Source: Spirogloea muscicola
Taxonomy: Eukaryota > Streptophyta > Zygnematophyceae > Spirogloeales > Spirogloeaceae
DNA length: 64,000 nt
Direction: 5' to 3'
Assembly: GCA_009602725.1 (NCBI GenBank)
Contig: WELB01000225.1
Location: 127,302-191,301 of the forward strand
Shown here: positions 11,860-22,143 of the stretch, one piece after another
How positions within the stretch are numbered: the stretch's first letter is position 1
How the letters are laid out: each line of letters opens with the position of its first letter
Position numbers and translations under genes: made by a program
Notes under the pieces: model-generated
What the model saw: the letters and a program-made list of their open reading frames with translations, nothing else
Told to the model about the DNA's origin: nothing
The model's database searches: none

Positions 11860-12572
11860 CATGGCCAGGGGGTAAAAGGTATCACCCGCCGGGTGGTCCT
11901 TGTACTTGTGCAACTTCTTCTATATGGCCACCTTCACGGCATAGCCGGTCTCAGAAGTGATGGGGCCCTTTGTCCGGAAGCTGTCGGTTAGGACGACGTC
12001 CATGAGGAGCCGCTTGCCACCTCCCAGGGGGACGCCAACCAGATCGGCACGCCTCGTCCAAGGGACCCCGTTGCGGAGTTGGACGGGCATCACCCCGGTG
12101 CTTGCCACTTGATATCCCGCCTCCTTGACGATGCCATACATGGCGTCACGTAGGAGGTTGTGGGAGCCCGTGCGCTCACTGCCTCTGGCACACCTGAGCA
12201 TGAGGTCACCCATGAGCAATGCATCATGCTCAATAAGCCCACATTCACATTCGGTCACCCCTGCCAAGCACAGGGATGGTAAGCCAAGGCGGCCGCGCAT
12301 AGTATTGCAAAACAAAGCATTTTCCATCCGCAAGCCCGCATGCAAAGGCGAAGCGCGGAGCCACTCAGACGCTCCCAGAGTCGAACAGATAGGAGCCGAG
12401 CCTGGCCTCGAGCATCCCCTTGGAAGAGACTCCGGATATGCTCCAGTGGTTGCTCGTCTGCAGCACAGGAAAACCGCGATTGAGCCTTAATATCAGAAAC
12501 GTCAGCCCAGGCAGCAAACCTAACAGGCTCATTCACCAAGGCGGGTATGCTGTGAAGAGGTCCTGTTGGCAT
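11860..12572 (-). pseudogene. LINE C-terminal zinc knuckle and restriction-like endonuclease, frameshifted
   Basis: In two overlapping frames, reading on the minus strand: MRGRLGLPSLCLAG, a Cys/His knuckle (CECG, then H..LLMGDLMLRC and GSHNLL), then the nuclease core RRADLV followed about 14 residues later by LMDVVLTDSF. This is the R.PD..(10-15)..D.T pattern of RLE LINEs. A paralogous core, RRADLVASALGGG then IADVVTTDSF, occurs at 25805-25910 on the plus strand. At least one frameshift and a stop just before the KYKDHPAGDTFYPLAMD tail break the frame here. Confidence 0.82.
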
Positions 12573-12678
12573 GCTTTGAGAGTCGCTTGGAAAGGCAGAC
12601 TCCCCTGAACCACGTGACTGATGTGAGGCGCCAATACACGTTATTGCTCAAGGAGGAATCGTCCAGATATGGACGAAG

Positions 12679-13989
12679 TCACTTGAGCCCAGCAGCCAAG
12701 GTACGCTGGTCTGCATAAGCGGACCAAGGGGCGACAACCAAGCCCACCGTGGCATATAAATTGGGCAGCGTACATTGCACCAGTGCTGCTGGAGACTGCT
12801 CTAGGAGTGGGTGAGCAATCGGATCAGCAAGGCATTGCTGAAGCTTGACATCAGTGGATGCATAAATAGCATCCAAGCTGACCGACGGTGGGACCGTACG
12901 CAGGAGGTAGCACGGCCGCTGTGCCACACTCCTGGTCAAAATGGCCACTGCCAACTGAGAGTCCCCAAGGCTGGGGAGCTCTGGCAGGACCTGCATGTAT
13001 CCTTGGAGACGAGCAAGGACAGCACCCTCCGAGAAAGACGAGTCCCCTAGTGGCACTCCCAAGATCCTCAAGCCGCCCTCTGGAGTCTGACAAGATGTCG
13101 GCAACGAGGGGAAGAGGGAAAGAGGGATGCCAATGGGGGACCAGGCAGAGCACTTAGCCGGATTGACCCCAAGCCCGAAAAGCTGGAGCTGGTGCTGAAG
13201 CGTGCCGAAAGCTCGCAGCACCTCCTCTGGGGGGCCGAGGAGCGTGGTATCATCCGCATAGCTCGGGAGGAGAACGCCAGGGTGAGCGCTCGCCGTGTTG
13301 CGCAAAGCACGGTGATGCGCCAGAGCGAAGAGGGAACCATCCATTGGATCACCTTGGCGTGTCCCCGTCTTTGACTGCAGAACAGCCAAAGAAGTCCCTG
13401 CCCCCCACAACAATGCAGATGGCGAGCCATACATGCAGCGGAAGTGAGGAAGGAGGGTGGGAAAGTACTGCCTTAGCTCCTCGGCAATAACCTGCCGATC
13501 CACGGAGTTGAAGGCGTTCTGTACGTCCACGCTCGAGGCCAGCCAATGGGGGTTGACATCCAGTGCCGCTCGTACCCCGTGCTCCAGGGTCTCAGCGCCA
13601 GCACGCATCCCAGCCCCAAACTGGTGGGGATGGAAGTGCGCCTGGGCATCGTCCTGGATCTGCATGATTAGGGTGCGCCCCACGAGGCGCGACAGAACCT
13701 CCCCCATCGAGATAGGACGCACTCCCCCGCTGTCCTTCTGCAAAGCAATGAGATTGCTTGTGCAGAGGACTGCGCCTACACGATGGGTGAGGTGTCCACG
13801 CGCAACATGTTGCGCAACCCTCAGCAGCAGATCGAAGTCCTCCGAGTCGTCCTCTCCATACAGCTCCTGCAAGTGCTCAAAGAGCATGCCCGATGGACCC
13901 CCGGCGACTGCCTTGCCGCTACTCACAATCGCCCGATGGAAGACAGCCGGGTCCAGGTCCACCAGTTGAGCAGGCGTGAAGCTCTCCAT
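12679..13989 (-). pseudogene. LINE reverse transcriptase domain
   Basis: Open frame of 436 codons with the ordered RT motifs: GVRPISMGEVLSRLV, FGAGMRAGAE, VDVQNAFNSVDRQV (first catalytic Asp), TGTRQGDPMDGSLFALA, then PSYADDTTLLG (catalytic YADD) and GLGVNPAKC. It would copy element RNA by target-primed reverse transcription. The frame is open for its whole length although the element as a whole is frameshifted on both sides, which suggests moderate age. It starts 13 nt after the stop of the upstream 229-codon frame and ends before the knuckle/endonuclease part, which continues in another frame. Confidence 0.9.
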
Positions 13990-15249
13990 CCATGTATCTA
14001 ATCATCGCGGGGCCGGAGGATGGAGCTGCTCGAGTGCGGCCAAGGTTGCCCCATCATGCGGTGCTGGTGTGGAGGGCTCCAAGGCTTGGGCAGCCCTGGC
14101 AAGGTCGCCGGCTCGGCCAAATCGGATGGCACGTCGCTTGCCCGCCTCCTTGATATCCATTTCCGACATGGTGGGCCGACAGTTGGCTTGCGCGAGTTGC
14201 GCAGCCGCTTGGTGCTTTGCAAGTAGCAGCTGCCACTCCCCACCTTCAAAGAGGTGGAGGCGCAGTAGCAGCTCCTTGCGACCTGCCTTCCCCTGTGGCA
14301 GGCGACCAAGCAAGAGTCGTGGAAACAACACAAACACAGACCATGCAGCCTCATCCTCGCTGTCACGAGCCAGACGTGTCAGGAGGGGCCGAACGGCTCG
14401 CCGTATGTGGGGCCGGGCCCAATACGGGATGTGTCGTAGGAGCTGCGCGTTTCTCGTCCGCAGGATCTCGGAGACGTCCACGCTCTCTGCCCACCGCCAG
14501 TGTTCTGCTGTAGGCCCTGGTAGTGGTGTTGGCATCGCCCCTCTTGAAGGGGCTCTGCGAGCCCGAGCAGTGGCGGATGCCTCTGCCTGCTGCGCCTCTC
14601 TCTTAGCCAAACGCACGCAGGCCCGCTCGCGCGAGCTCAGACCCACCTTCTTGGCACAGTGCCGCCGGCAGAGCCGGCAGCGGAGATCCACAGGCGGGCA
14701 AGGCGGGTTGCCTCCGCAGGGGGCCGGAGGTCCTCTTGGCCCTGCTCCCCTTCCCCAGGTGCAGCTAATACAGCGGCATCGCCAGCCACGGGCCCGTCAG
14801 CATCACCAGCGCCACTGCCACCACTCGCCGATCCCATGGCAACAACCACTTCCAAGCGCCGCCTGGCTCCTCCGCTGCGGCGACCTTCCCTCCAGGATGC
14901 AGGGAGTTTTCGGAAGCCACCTGGCCCCCCAGACGCGGGGGAGGTGCACGGCGTTGGTTGTGGGTGGGGCTCCAAGCCCGTGAGTAGAGCAGCATGAGAA
15001 GCAGTGGGAGAGGATACTGGGGGAGGGGGTAAGGTGCCCCTCTCCATGTTGTCCTCCTCCACGGTAATCTCGGATGGTGTTGGGGCCATGGTCGGGACAG
15101 CCGTCTCGTCCACCCCTGGGCCTGGTGGGGCCTGGGATGAGCGCGTAGCGCAGCAGCTCCTGGAGCTCCGGTGCACTGCTCTCGCGCTGGCCGCCAGTGC
15201 GGTTGCCTACCAACGCAAGTGAGCCGAGGGTTTGATCGCAGCCGGCCGA

Positions 15250-18150
15250 GCCAGCTTGTGGACTGGGCATCCGGACCCATGTCCCCCGCACGAGGCTGTG
15301 CAAGCTGCCTAGGTGCCGCATCCTCCCTCGCCACCGCCGTGGCCGCCGCCGCGCACGGCGTGGCAAGAGGGACCCCGCCAGCTGGGGGCCGCGCTGCGGA
15401 CGGCACTCTGCGCGGCGAGCTCCGAGGAGCGCGCCGCGCAGGTGCGCGCCGTGCCTTCGCAGGCGGCGGCATGCGCGCCCGGCGGCGCTCAGGCGCTCGA
15501 GCGCCCCGGGGGGCGGCAAGGAANCGAGCCGTGGCGGCGTTGGCTGCCGCCGGCGGGCTCGCGGCGCTGCTGGCCCGCATCGAGGTTGCGGCCGCTGCGG
15601 CGGGCTGCAGCCCTCCTGAGGAAGCTGCCGCAATCGGAGCTGAGGTTCCGCACCTTCTCCTGCCGTCCGCTCCAGCGCCATGGCTGTCTGACGACCGCCG
15701 CGGGTGGGCCACCCGCCAAAACCCTAAACCCCAAGACCCCCTATTTCGAAAACCCTAACCCTAAATTCAGACCTAAACCTCGACCTACGATCTAACTCCT
15801 GAATCCAGCCCTTAAGCTTAGATCCTAAACCGCCACTCCTTCCTCTGGGGCATCACGGCCTGCAGCAGCCGCGGTGCGTGCTCTTCTGCGCATCCTTATG
15901 TCTGAAGCCTTGACCCGAGCTCCAGAATAGCCAACCCCAAGACCAAAATCTATTCGATACTAATAGAAGTCGGTTGTGCTGCCGCCGGCGTGGTGCCACC
16001 AGAGACGTGCCGTTCCAGGCGAAGCACGCGCTGCAGCAGGCGGCCATTCTCAGCCACATGGAGGCTGCCGGCCTGCTCTCCCCGCTGGCAGACGCCCCGC
16101 GACCGCTGCCCGGCGCCGGCAGCGGAGGCTTCCAGAGTGGACAGGACGACCGCCTGGAGAACGAGGCAGCTGCAGGTGATAGCGAGAGCGACGGCTGTGC
16201 CGCCGCCGCCGAGCGAGGGCCTGTCACCGTAGAGTTTGGCGCCGGGCGGGGCTACCTCGCCCTCATGCTGTGCATCGGCTACGGCCGCGCCGACGCCGTG
16301 CTCGTCGACCGTGGGGCTTTCAAGTTCAAGGTGAGGTGGACAACTCCTGCAGACGCTGAGCACCGTTAGCTGCGGAGCACTGCCCAATGGTCTTCAGCTG
16401 CCTCTGATGTGCCCGCTTGGATCTCTTGCGGACCATGGACAGGCTGACCGCACGTTTCGCAAGTCGGCGGAGCTGCGTCTGGACCGGCTGAGAGTCGACA
16501 GTAAGGCCTTGACCGAGCAAGTTGACGTCAGATCCCGTGTCTCTAGCACACCGAAAGCCTGAGAAGCAGAGAATAAACCTTCCCGAGGCTTGGTCGAGCA
16601 TCCTGCTGCTGTCGGTCTCTCAATTATGGGAAATCATCACACAAGCCTTTGGCCTTGACCTTCGGCTGTCAAACATCCTTGAGCCATACTCCTACTTCTG
16701 CCTGTTATCAAACTTCCGAAGATCAAACATATCGATTGTTGGTTGCACTTCTGGTCCTTCTGCAACCCAGCCCTCTGTGCCAATGCTGCAGCTGCTAGCT
16801 TATTTTGACCTCGTGCTGACTTTTTGGCCGTGTGCCAGTCAGGGACTTGGACCTTGCGGGCGTGCCACTGCTTGCAGGCCGCACATTTGTCGCCGTCAGC
16901 AAGCACCTCTGCGGCCCAGCGACAGGTCAAGGCCTTGTGTCCATGATGATTTCCGGATTCTGTACGTCAATGCTGTAGATGAAGGCTTTTGGAGGTTGAC
17001 CCCCTTATATCTGAGAGAAAAAAGACATGAAAAAGGAAAAGCATACGTACCGGCATGCTTGAGCTTTGCATTCACAGCTCCCAACCGATCAATATGTCAT
17101 TTTTGGACAACTCACACACCAGGTGGGCGGTTTCCTTGCACTTGCAGATTTTGCGCTACGCTGCTGCCTGAAGGGGAGCCGACAAGAAGCGGCAGCAGTC
17201 GCCACGAACTGCAACCTTTCATCCCAAGCAGTGAAGCTTGTCAACGGAGGCAGTGGGCCAAGGGTAGAGAAGGTGCCACTGGGGCCGCCGGAACTGCAGG
17301 GCCTTGCTATAGCCACCTGCTGCCACCACCTCTGTGACTGGCGCAGTTACATAAGTGAGCCCACTGCAGCGCATACTCAACCTGCTCAACAGCTGCTGAG
17401 TTAGGGCCACAGCTTCACTGTCATCGTGTTCCAGACCTTCCATTTACATATGAATAGGGCTCAAGGCCTCCAACTCAATTTTGTCTGGGCTCGATGACGA
17501 AGTTGTTTGGGATACGGCACCCATTTGGCGGTGATTGGGTCTAGTATTGAGCGACTTTGGCAGAGACTTCCTGCTGCCGTGCGCTGTAAACCTTCTCGCC
17601 AACGCAGGGGCGCTGACATTTGGCCCGCTTGTGCTGGTGGCCATGACTCGATGCAGACAAGCAGTTCTTCCGCTCGCTGGGCTTCTCCCGTCGCGACTTC
17701 CGCTGCATTGTGTGGCTCACCAGCTGGGCGCTGTCAGGCCATGGGCCAAGGCAGGCTGCACTGGCCAGCCGAGCAAGCGGCTCAACAGCCTCGGACCCTG
17801 CTCTGGTCATGTCAGCAGCTACCGCTGATCCCTCAGCAGCCCGGCCTGCTTCGCCCACCAACTCTTTGACTTCCAGCGACCTGCTCAGTGAGGCCCAGCA
17901 GTCAGAAGCGTGGCTTGCTCCGACAGAGCCGAAGGGGGCAAAGTATGACCACAGCATGCAGAGCCTAGACTTCATACCACAGGACCGACGGCTGAGCATT
18001 GGGCGAGCGTGCAAGCAATTGATCGATACTGGCCGCTTGCTGTTCCTTCAAAAGCGTGGGCTGGCTGCAGATCTTGTGGTGTACATCCCCACTGTCATCT
18101 CCCCAGAAAACTGCCTGCTTCTTGCCACATACCAAGCCGAGGCTCTGTAG
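15250..18150 (+). CDS. TRM13: tRNA 2'-O-methyltransferase TRM13, N-terminus unresolved
   Basis: Predicted SAM-dependent enzyme that methylates the ribose at position 4 of some tRNAs. Exons with matching phases: 16003-16330, 16443-16500, 16839-16925, 17148-17354, 17657-18150 (TAG). They encode KHALQQAAILSHMEAAGLL, the SAM-site motif VEFGAGRGYL, ADRTFRKSAELRLDRLRVD, FVAVSKHLCGPATD, IATCCHHLCDW, RCIVWLTSWALSG and a C-terminus with IGRACKQLIDTGR and VISPENCLLLA, the whole TRM13 signature in order. Upstream coding sequence probably includes LAALLARIEVAAAA near 15545-15580. The CCCH/CHHC zinc fingers expected at the family N-terminus were not found; a single N at 15524 may mark lost sequence. An insertion of low-complexity residues follows the SWALSG motif. 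The intron before 16003 holds telomere-like repeats. Confidence 0.92.
15524..15524. other. Ambiguous base (N) in GC-rich 5' part of the TRM13 gene
   Basis: A lone N within a very GC-rich stretch. The N-terminal zinc-finger exon of TRM13 is not visible around it, so the N may stand for a collapsed or unsequenced gap rather than one unread base. Confidence 0.6.
15718..15765. repeat. Interstitial telomere-like tract in a TRM13 intron
   Basis: Three to four degenerate CCCTAAA units (AAACCCTAAACCCC, then AACCCTAACCCTAAA) lie upstream of the exon at 16003 and downstream of the probable first coding exon. Confidence 0.75.
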
Positions 18151-18910
18151 AGTTTTGCAGATGAATGCATGCCCCCGCTGACTCTCAGTACCTTGGCTTC
18201 ACTGACAACTGAGTAAATATCTCAGTCCCGCTACCCATTTGCAACTTAAGTACCAATAATCATGTAGAGAGCCAGCAAGGCGTTCCGACTGAGAAACAGG
18301 GTGGCAGTAGCTTATGTTTGGAAGGAATGAGAATATTGCAGAAGAAGGCACAGGTGCAGACAGAGCATTGGATACTGCAAGTAAAGATCAGGCGGCAATC
18401 ACCAATGCAACTTCATTCGATCGAGCACAAGCTTAAGTCCAGCAGATGGTGTTCAACAAAGCTGAGCTGACAATGCGGCAATCTTCTAAGCCACGAGAGC
18501 AACTATAAGAATCTGACGCAGAAAGAGCTTGTGTAACGAAGTTACTGTACAGAACCATACACATTTTTCCATTTGGTGGATACACAATATGAGACAATGT
18601 GATCTTCAGTCAACCCAAGGTCACCTCACTGATAGGTTTGGTAAGGTGGAGGACACTGAAAGCTTGATGTGGAAGGACACGGGCTGAGCGGGCAAGTGTG
18701 TATGCACAATCTGAGCTGTAACCTGAGACTAATGCACCTGACTGTACCTGGCAACTAAAAAGTGCTAGCAGATATGACTGAAGGGGACTGTTAGTGCTTT
18801 TTGTACAGAGTAGGCATGTTGTAGCGTTTCGCTGCATAACTTCCTGACTTCAGCCTGCAATGGACTCAGAATGGAAGGGGGCGACTGCGCCGACACCCCT
18901 GGCCAGCCGT
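18151..18910. other. Convergent intergenic region between TRM13 and PI4K-gamma
   Basis: 760 bp between two stop codons facing each other. It is AT-richer than the exons and no open frame has recognisable content. It should hold both 3' UTRs; a TGTAA pentamer, the usual green-algal polyadenylation signal, occurs near 18534 on the TRM13 strand, but its use is not shown. Confidence 0.5.
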
Positions 18911-21565
18911 CTACTGCGTAGGTAGGTGCGACTTGGCGAGCTTCTGAACACTGTTGTCAAGGAGCATGTAAACTTTCTCAAGAAAAGCCTCCTCGCTGCT
19001 TCCTGGCAGCACGCTCTCCTCAACAGCCTCCAAGATTTTCTCAATCTCCGACAGCTCACTGAGGCTTGTCCGACACATCATAGAGCCAATGGAATCTGGG
19101 CTGAGACCTACACATGCACAAGATCATAAGAAGTCAGAGTGTTGGCTGACCACAGAGTGCCCATCTCGTGCTACCCCCCCCCATTTAGCACCCCATCTGA
19201 TGTCATGAGAAATTCATTGATACTCGTTGATAAGTTGTGAATTCTTGCAGGTTCTAAAGCACGTAGATCAAGCAACAGACAGTCCCATGCATGCCATTTT
19301 GGTACAGTTAAAACAGCACTTTCGTATACTGGGGAACAAACGTAATCTTGCATCATCAGAGCACCTCAACACAAGCTCACCTGCTGCAGACCCCTTCTTG
19401 AGGAGTGCCGTTGATATTCGGAGCACTCTGGCACATTGTGGTGACAAGGACCAACCATGATTGACCAACAATGCTAAATCTCTCTCCGCGTCTAAGCCCG
19501 CAATGTACTCACAGATGTCGTCAGAGAAAGGACACTGGGACTGGGACCAGTTCAGCCATTCAAAGGTGCAGTCCTCAAACTGCAAAACAAATGTTGGCAA
19601 TCAAAGTCAATGATAGTTTCACTGATCCTATCAAAAGACAATCACAGTGATGATGATAACCAGCGATCGTCAACATTCACACCTTCTCTGGAAGACAGTA
19701 GCCATGATCAATCGGCACAAGCTTGGTTGACATATCATCCCCTGGTATCCCGCACACAAGAATGTTCTCCCCGTTGCGATCTGTATTAGCAAGACGGATG
19801 TCCAACACAGCAAGCTTCTGCACTTCCTTGACAGGGAACTTTGCTGGTCCCATATCTTCACAATTGCTGTAAGCGTGCACAAACTCCTGGAAGGAGCCAA
19901 CTTTCCACGAACTCTTCTTCTCATGATGAGAATAAAACTCTCCATAGCAGCACACCATCACTGTTGGAGGCACCCCGGCAAGCCCCTCGACCAAGCTTTC
20001 ATCATGACCATTGGGGTAATCCAGAAGGTAGGCAGCGACCTCACGAAGAGCACCTTCACCAACACGAGTGCCTGCCTTCAAGCCCTCTCCGGTCGAAGAG
20101 ACAGGAAGCCCTCGGGGATTGTTGGCAGCCAAAGGTTCCTCATCAAGGGGTTTGAATACAGCTCTGCAACCAGAATCGCAATATGATGAATCTGCAGAGT
20201 AAGCTGTCACAAGACAATCCATTGAGATCTGTCTGGCAACGTCCTCAACTGCATACACTAGGCACACCACTAGGCAACTGTAATGACGACTACAGTCCCA
20301 TCTGCCCATACACAGTGATGTTTGCCATGGTGCTTACCGCACATTCCCAGCACTATTGGAAAGGAAATAAGTGCCTCCACTACCATCAGAGCATAATTGG
20401 GGGCTGTGACCGAGTTGGAGGCCAATCTCTGCTTCTGCAACTGCTAGCTGCAGAGCAGGATCCACCTCCTTAAGAGCCAATGTGTGAATGTGCTTGCTTA
20501 GGATATTCTCCGCAGTACTCGGGATGCGTGGCCACTTGCAAGCGGCGACAAGAGAGGGGCTTAAGCTGGCGAGTGTAATGTTGGAAATTTCTTGAGACAC
20601 CTCAACTTGTCCACCATTGAGGATGCTCTGAATGTCTGCTGTAGTATGTATGGCTAGTAAGCGAACATCTGCTGCGTCACAGAGCAACCGATCAAACCAT
20701 GATTAAGAAGCTCACAACATGACGACATGAAACAATATTACAACACCTTCATGGTTATGTGAGGGATTCACAAATTGTGTGCTGAAATTGGCAAGTTGAC
20801 TATACCTCTCCAAGCAACAGATGAATGCAGATTGTCCTCCACAGTCTTTTCTGTGTGATCCTGAATATATACACTGCTTTGAAACAAGATCTGTTCCTTT
20901 CCTTGTTCCTTCAAAGTCTTCAAGTGACCTGGCCTCCCTGCAGATAATGCATAGCTCTTACAATTGGTAGTCTGTATCGGTCCATGCACCAAGTCTGCAG
21001 CCAACAGAAGTCCTATCAGTAAGCTCTTCCTCTCCCTTCATTGTAGATCCGGTTGTTCAAGAATGTCTCCAGCGAACTTTGAAAATTTACTAGTTTGAGA
21101 GTCTATACACTGAAGTAACTTGGATTGACTAAAATTGGCAAAGTTGAGACAGGCTCATTGTTTGTTCTTGTCATTGTAGACTTACATTCCACCACGCAGT
21201 GAAATGACGTTTCTGAATCACTCACCGGATATTTTCATGACAACATGGAGCATCTGTCCATCACTGATTCCATAATCTCGAACTCGACTGTCATCACGGA
21301 AAAGCTCCCTGCCTTCATACACAAGTCTTTGTTGTCTTCTCTGAAAGCCTCTGGAAGCCTGTATCCTCGCCTTGACAGCAGCAATTGTGTCACTGTTCAG
21401 CACCCTGAGGGGCACAAGACTCATGTCGTCTCCGCCAGGGGGCAGGACAAAGATAGAAATGCCGTGCAGGTGAGACAGGTCGGCGCTGAACGACAGGCTC
21501 CTGGCCGGGCGAGCGACTTCGTCTTCCACAGCCCGAGGGTGAAGGACGAGCGCGGTGGCTGCCAT
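18911..21565 (-). CDS. Phosphatidylinositol 4-kinase gamma-type (ubiquitin-like domain kinase), complete six-exon gene
   Basis: All exon phases close: 21565-21226, 20994-20806, 20671-20338, 20163-19683, 19579-19381, 19107-18911 (TAG), giving 579 residues. Residues about 35-112 form a ubiquitin-like fold (NSDTIAAVKARIQ, QQRLVYEGRELFRDD, DYGISDGQMLHVV). The kinase domain begins near residue 275 with GGTYFLSNSAGNVRAVFKP, whose Lys is the probable ATP-binding residue. It continues with REVAAYLLDYP, the catalytic loop DIRLANTDRNGENIL, PIDHGYCLPE, CTFEWLNWSQSQ and CARVLRISTALLKKG, ending in a SMMCRTSLSELSEIE helix region. This is the plant/algal PI4K-gamma layout; several plant members act as protein kinases rather than lipid kinases, so the substrate is open. 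Only one clear ubiquitin-like domain is present. The start was chosen as the first ATG before the domain. Transcribed divergently from the GST gene. Confidence 0.95.
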
Positions 21566-22143
21566 CTGACCCCGCCAGGTCTGCCTTGCCAAGATGTCGT
21601 CTTCGTGTCAAGCAACTCTTCAAAGCTACACATACACGCGTTGTGAAAATTCCTCGCCCATCATGCCGTGCACGTACATACGGCCCTCCCCGATCAAGGC
21701 GCCAGCGAATATAACACTGATTGGTCCGGGCTGCTTCAGTGTCCAATTACAGTGATTGTGCGCGAGCGGGAGTCACGGGGGGACTGCCGCCGCGGGCGCC
21801 GGCGAATACATCCAAGCAGGGCCCCGAGAGCTGGCGCCCCCGGCGCCGGCAGCCGCCGCCGCCGCCGCCGCCGCCGCCAACGCCGCCGCNTCCTTTCTCT
21901 CCTCTTGGATCGCCTCTCTCTGCGCATCCCCTCCCCACTACTCCCCTCCTTCTCGCGCTCTCATCACCCACATCTCCTGCCCACTTTCAGCTCTATCCTG
22001 CAACTTCTCCCCAGCCCCTTTGGTTCTTGGAGCTATGCCCAAATGTCGCTTGGAGCCAGCAGTGCAGCCGACAATCAATCCACGGCGTCACAACTCTGCC
22101 ACTAATCGACTCCTGCTGAGCCCAATTCTCGCATTGGCTCCAG
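21566..22143. promoter_or_regulatory. Divergent promoter region between PI4K-gamma and theta GST
   Basis: About 580 bp between the PI4K-gamma start codon and the first recognisable GST exon. It contains a GCC-repeat block (21850-21889) ending in a single N at 21890, followed by a pyrimidine-rich stretch (21891-22010). Open frames across the GCC block are low-complexity Ala/Pro/Arg and were not called as genes. The missing first GST exon should lie here. Confidence 0.55.
21890..21890. other. Ambiguous base (N) at the end of a GCC repeat, near the GST 5' end
   Basis: The N terminates a (GCC)n-like run directly upstream of the region where the thioredoxin-fold exon of the GST gene is expected. 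As at 15524, it may be a collapsed gap. Confidence 0.6.

Larger units (their letters stand above)
10665..15200 (-). mobile_element. Non-LTR retrotransposon (LINE) with C-terminal restriction-like endonuclease, decayed
   Basis: Reading on the minus strand: Pro/Ala-rich N-terminal region (about 15176-14640); a 229-codon frame with a Cys/His finger start (CRLCRRHCAKK) at 14691-14002; a reverse transcriptase frame at 13989-12679; a Cys/His knuckle plus PD-(D/E)XK-type endonuclease at about 12572-11860; then a long 3' region to about 10665, interrupted by the MITE. The coding regions lie in different frames with stops between them, so the copy is inactive. Order and motifs fit RLE-bearing LINEs (R2/NeSL-like groups); no AP-endonuclease was seen. 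The 5' limit is uncertain because TRM13 begins nearby. The 3' end reaches within about 60 bp of the golgin start codon, in the same orientation. Confidence 0.85.

Noticed and set aside
13192-15000. Several plus-strand frames of 60-335 codons opposite the LINE
   Set aside because: Antisense shadows of the LINE RT and its upstream region; composition follows the minus-strand codons and no domain is recognisable.
14765-15712. Two minus-strand frames near 300 codons containing an unknown residue
   Set aside because: They cross the N at 15524 and the opposite-strand start of TRM13; Ala/Arg/Pro-rich low-complexity translation of GC-rich DNA.
21668-22119. Ala/Pro/Arg-rich frames over the GCC repeat
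   Set aside because: Translation of a trinucleotide repeat in all three frames; none matches the expected GST N-terminus.
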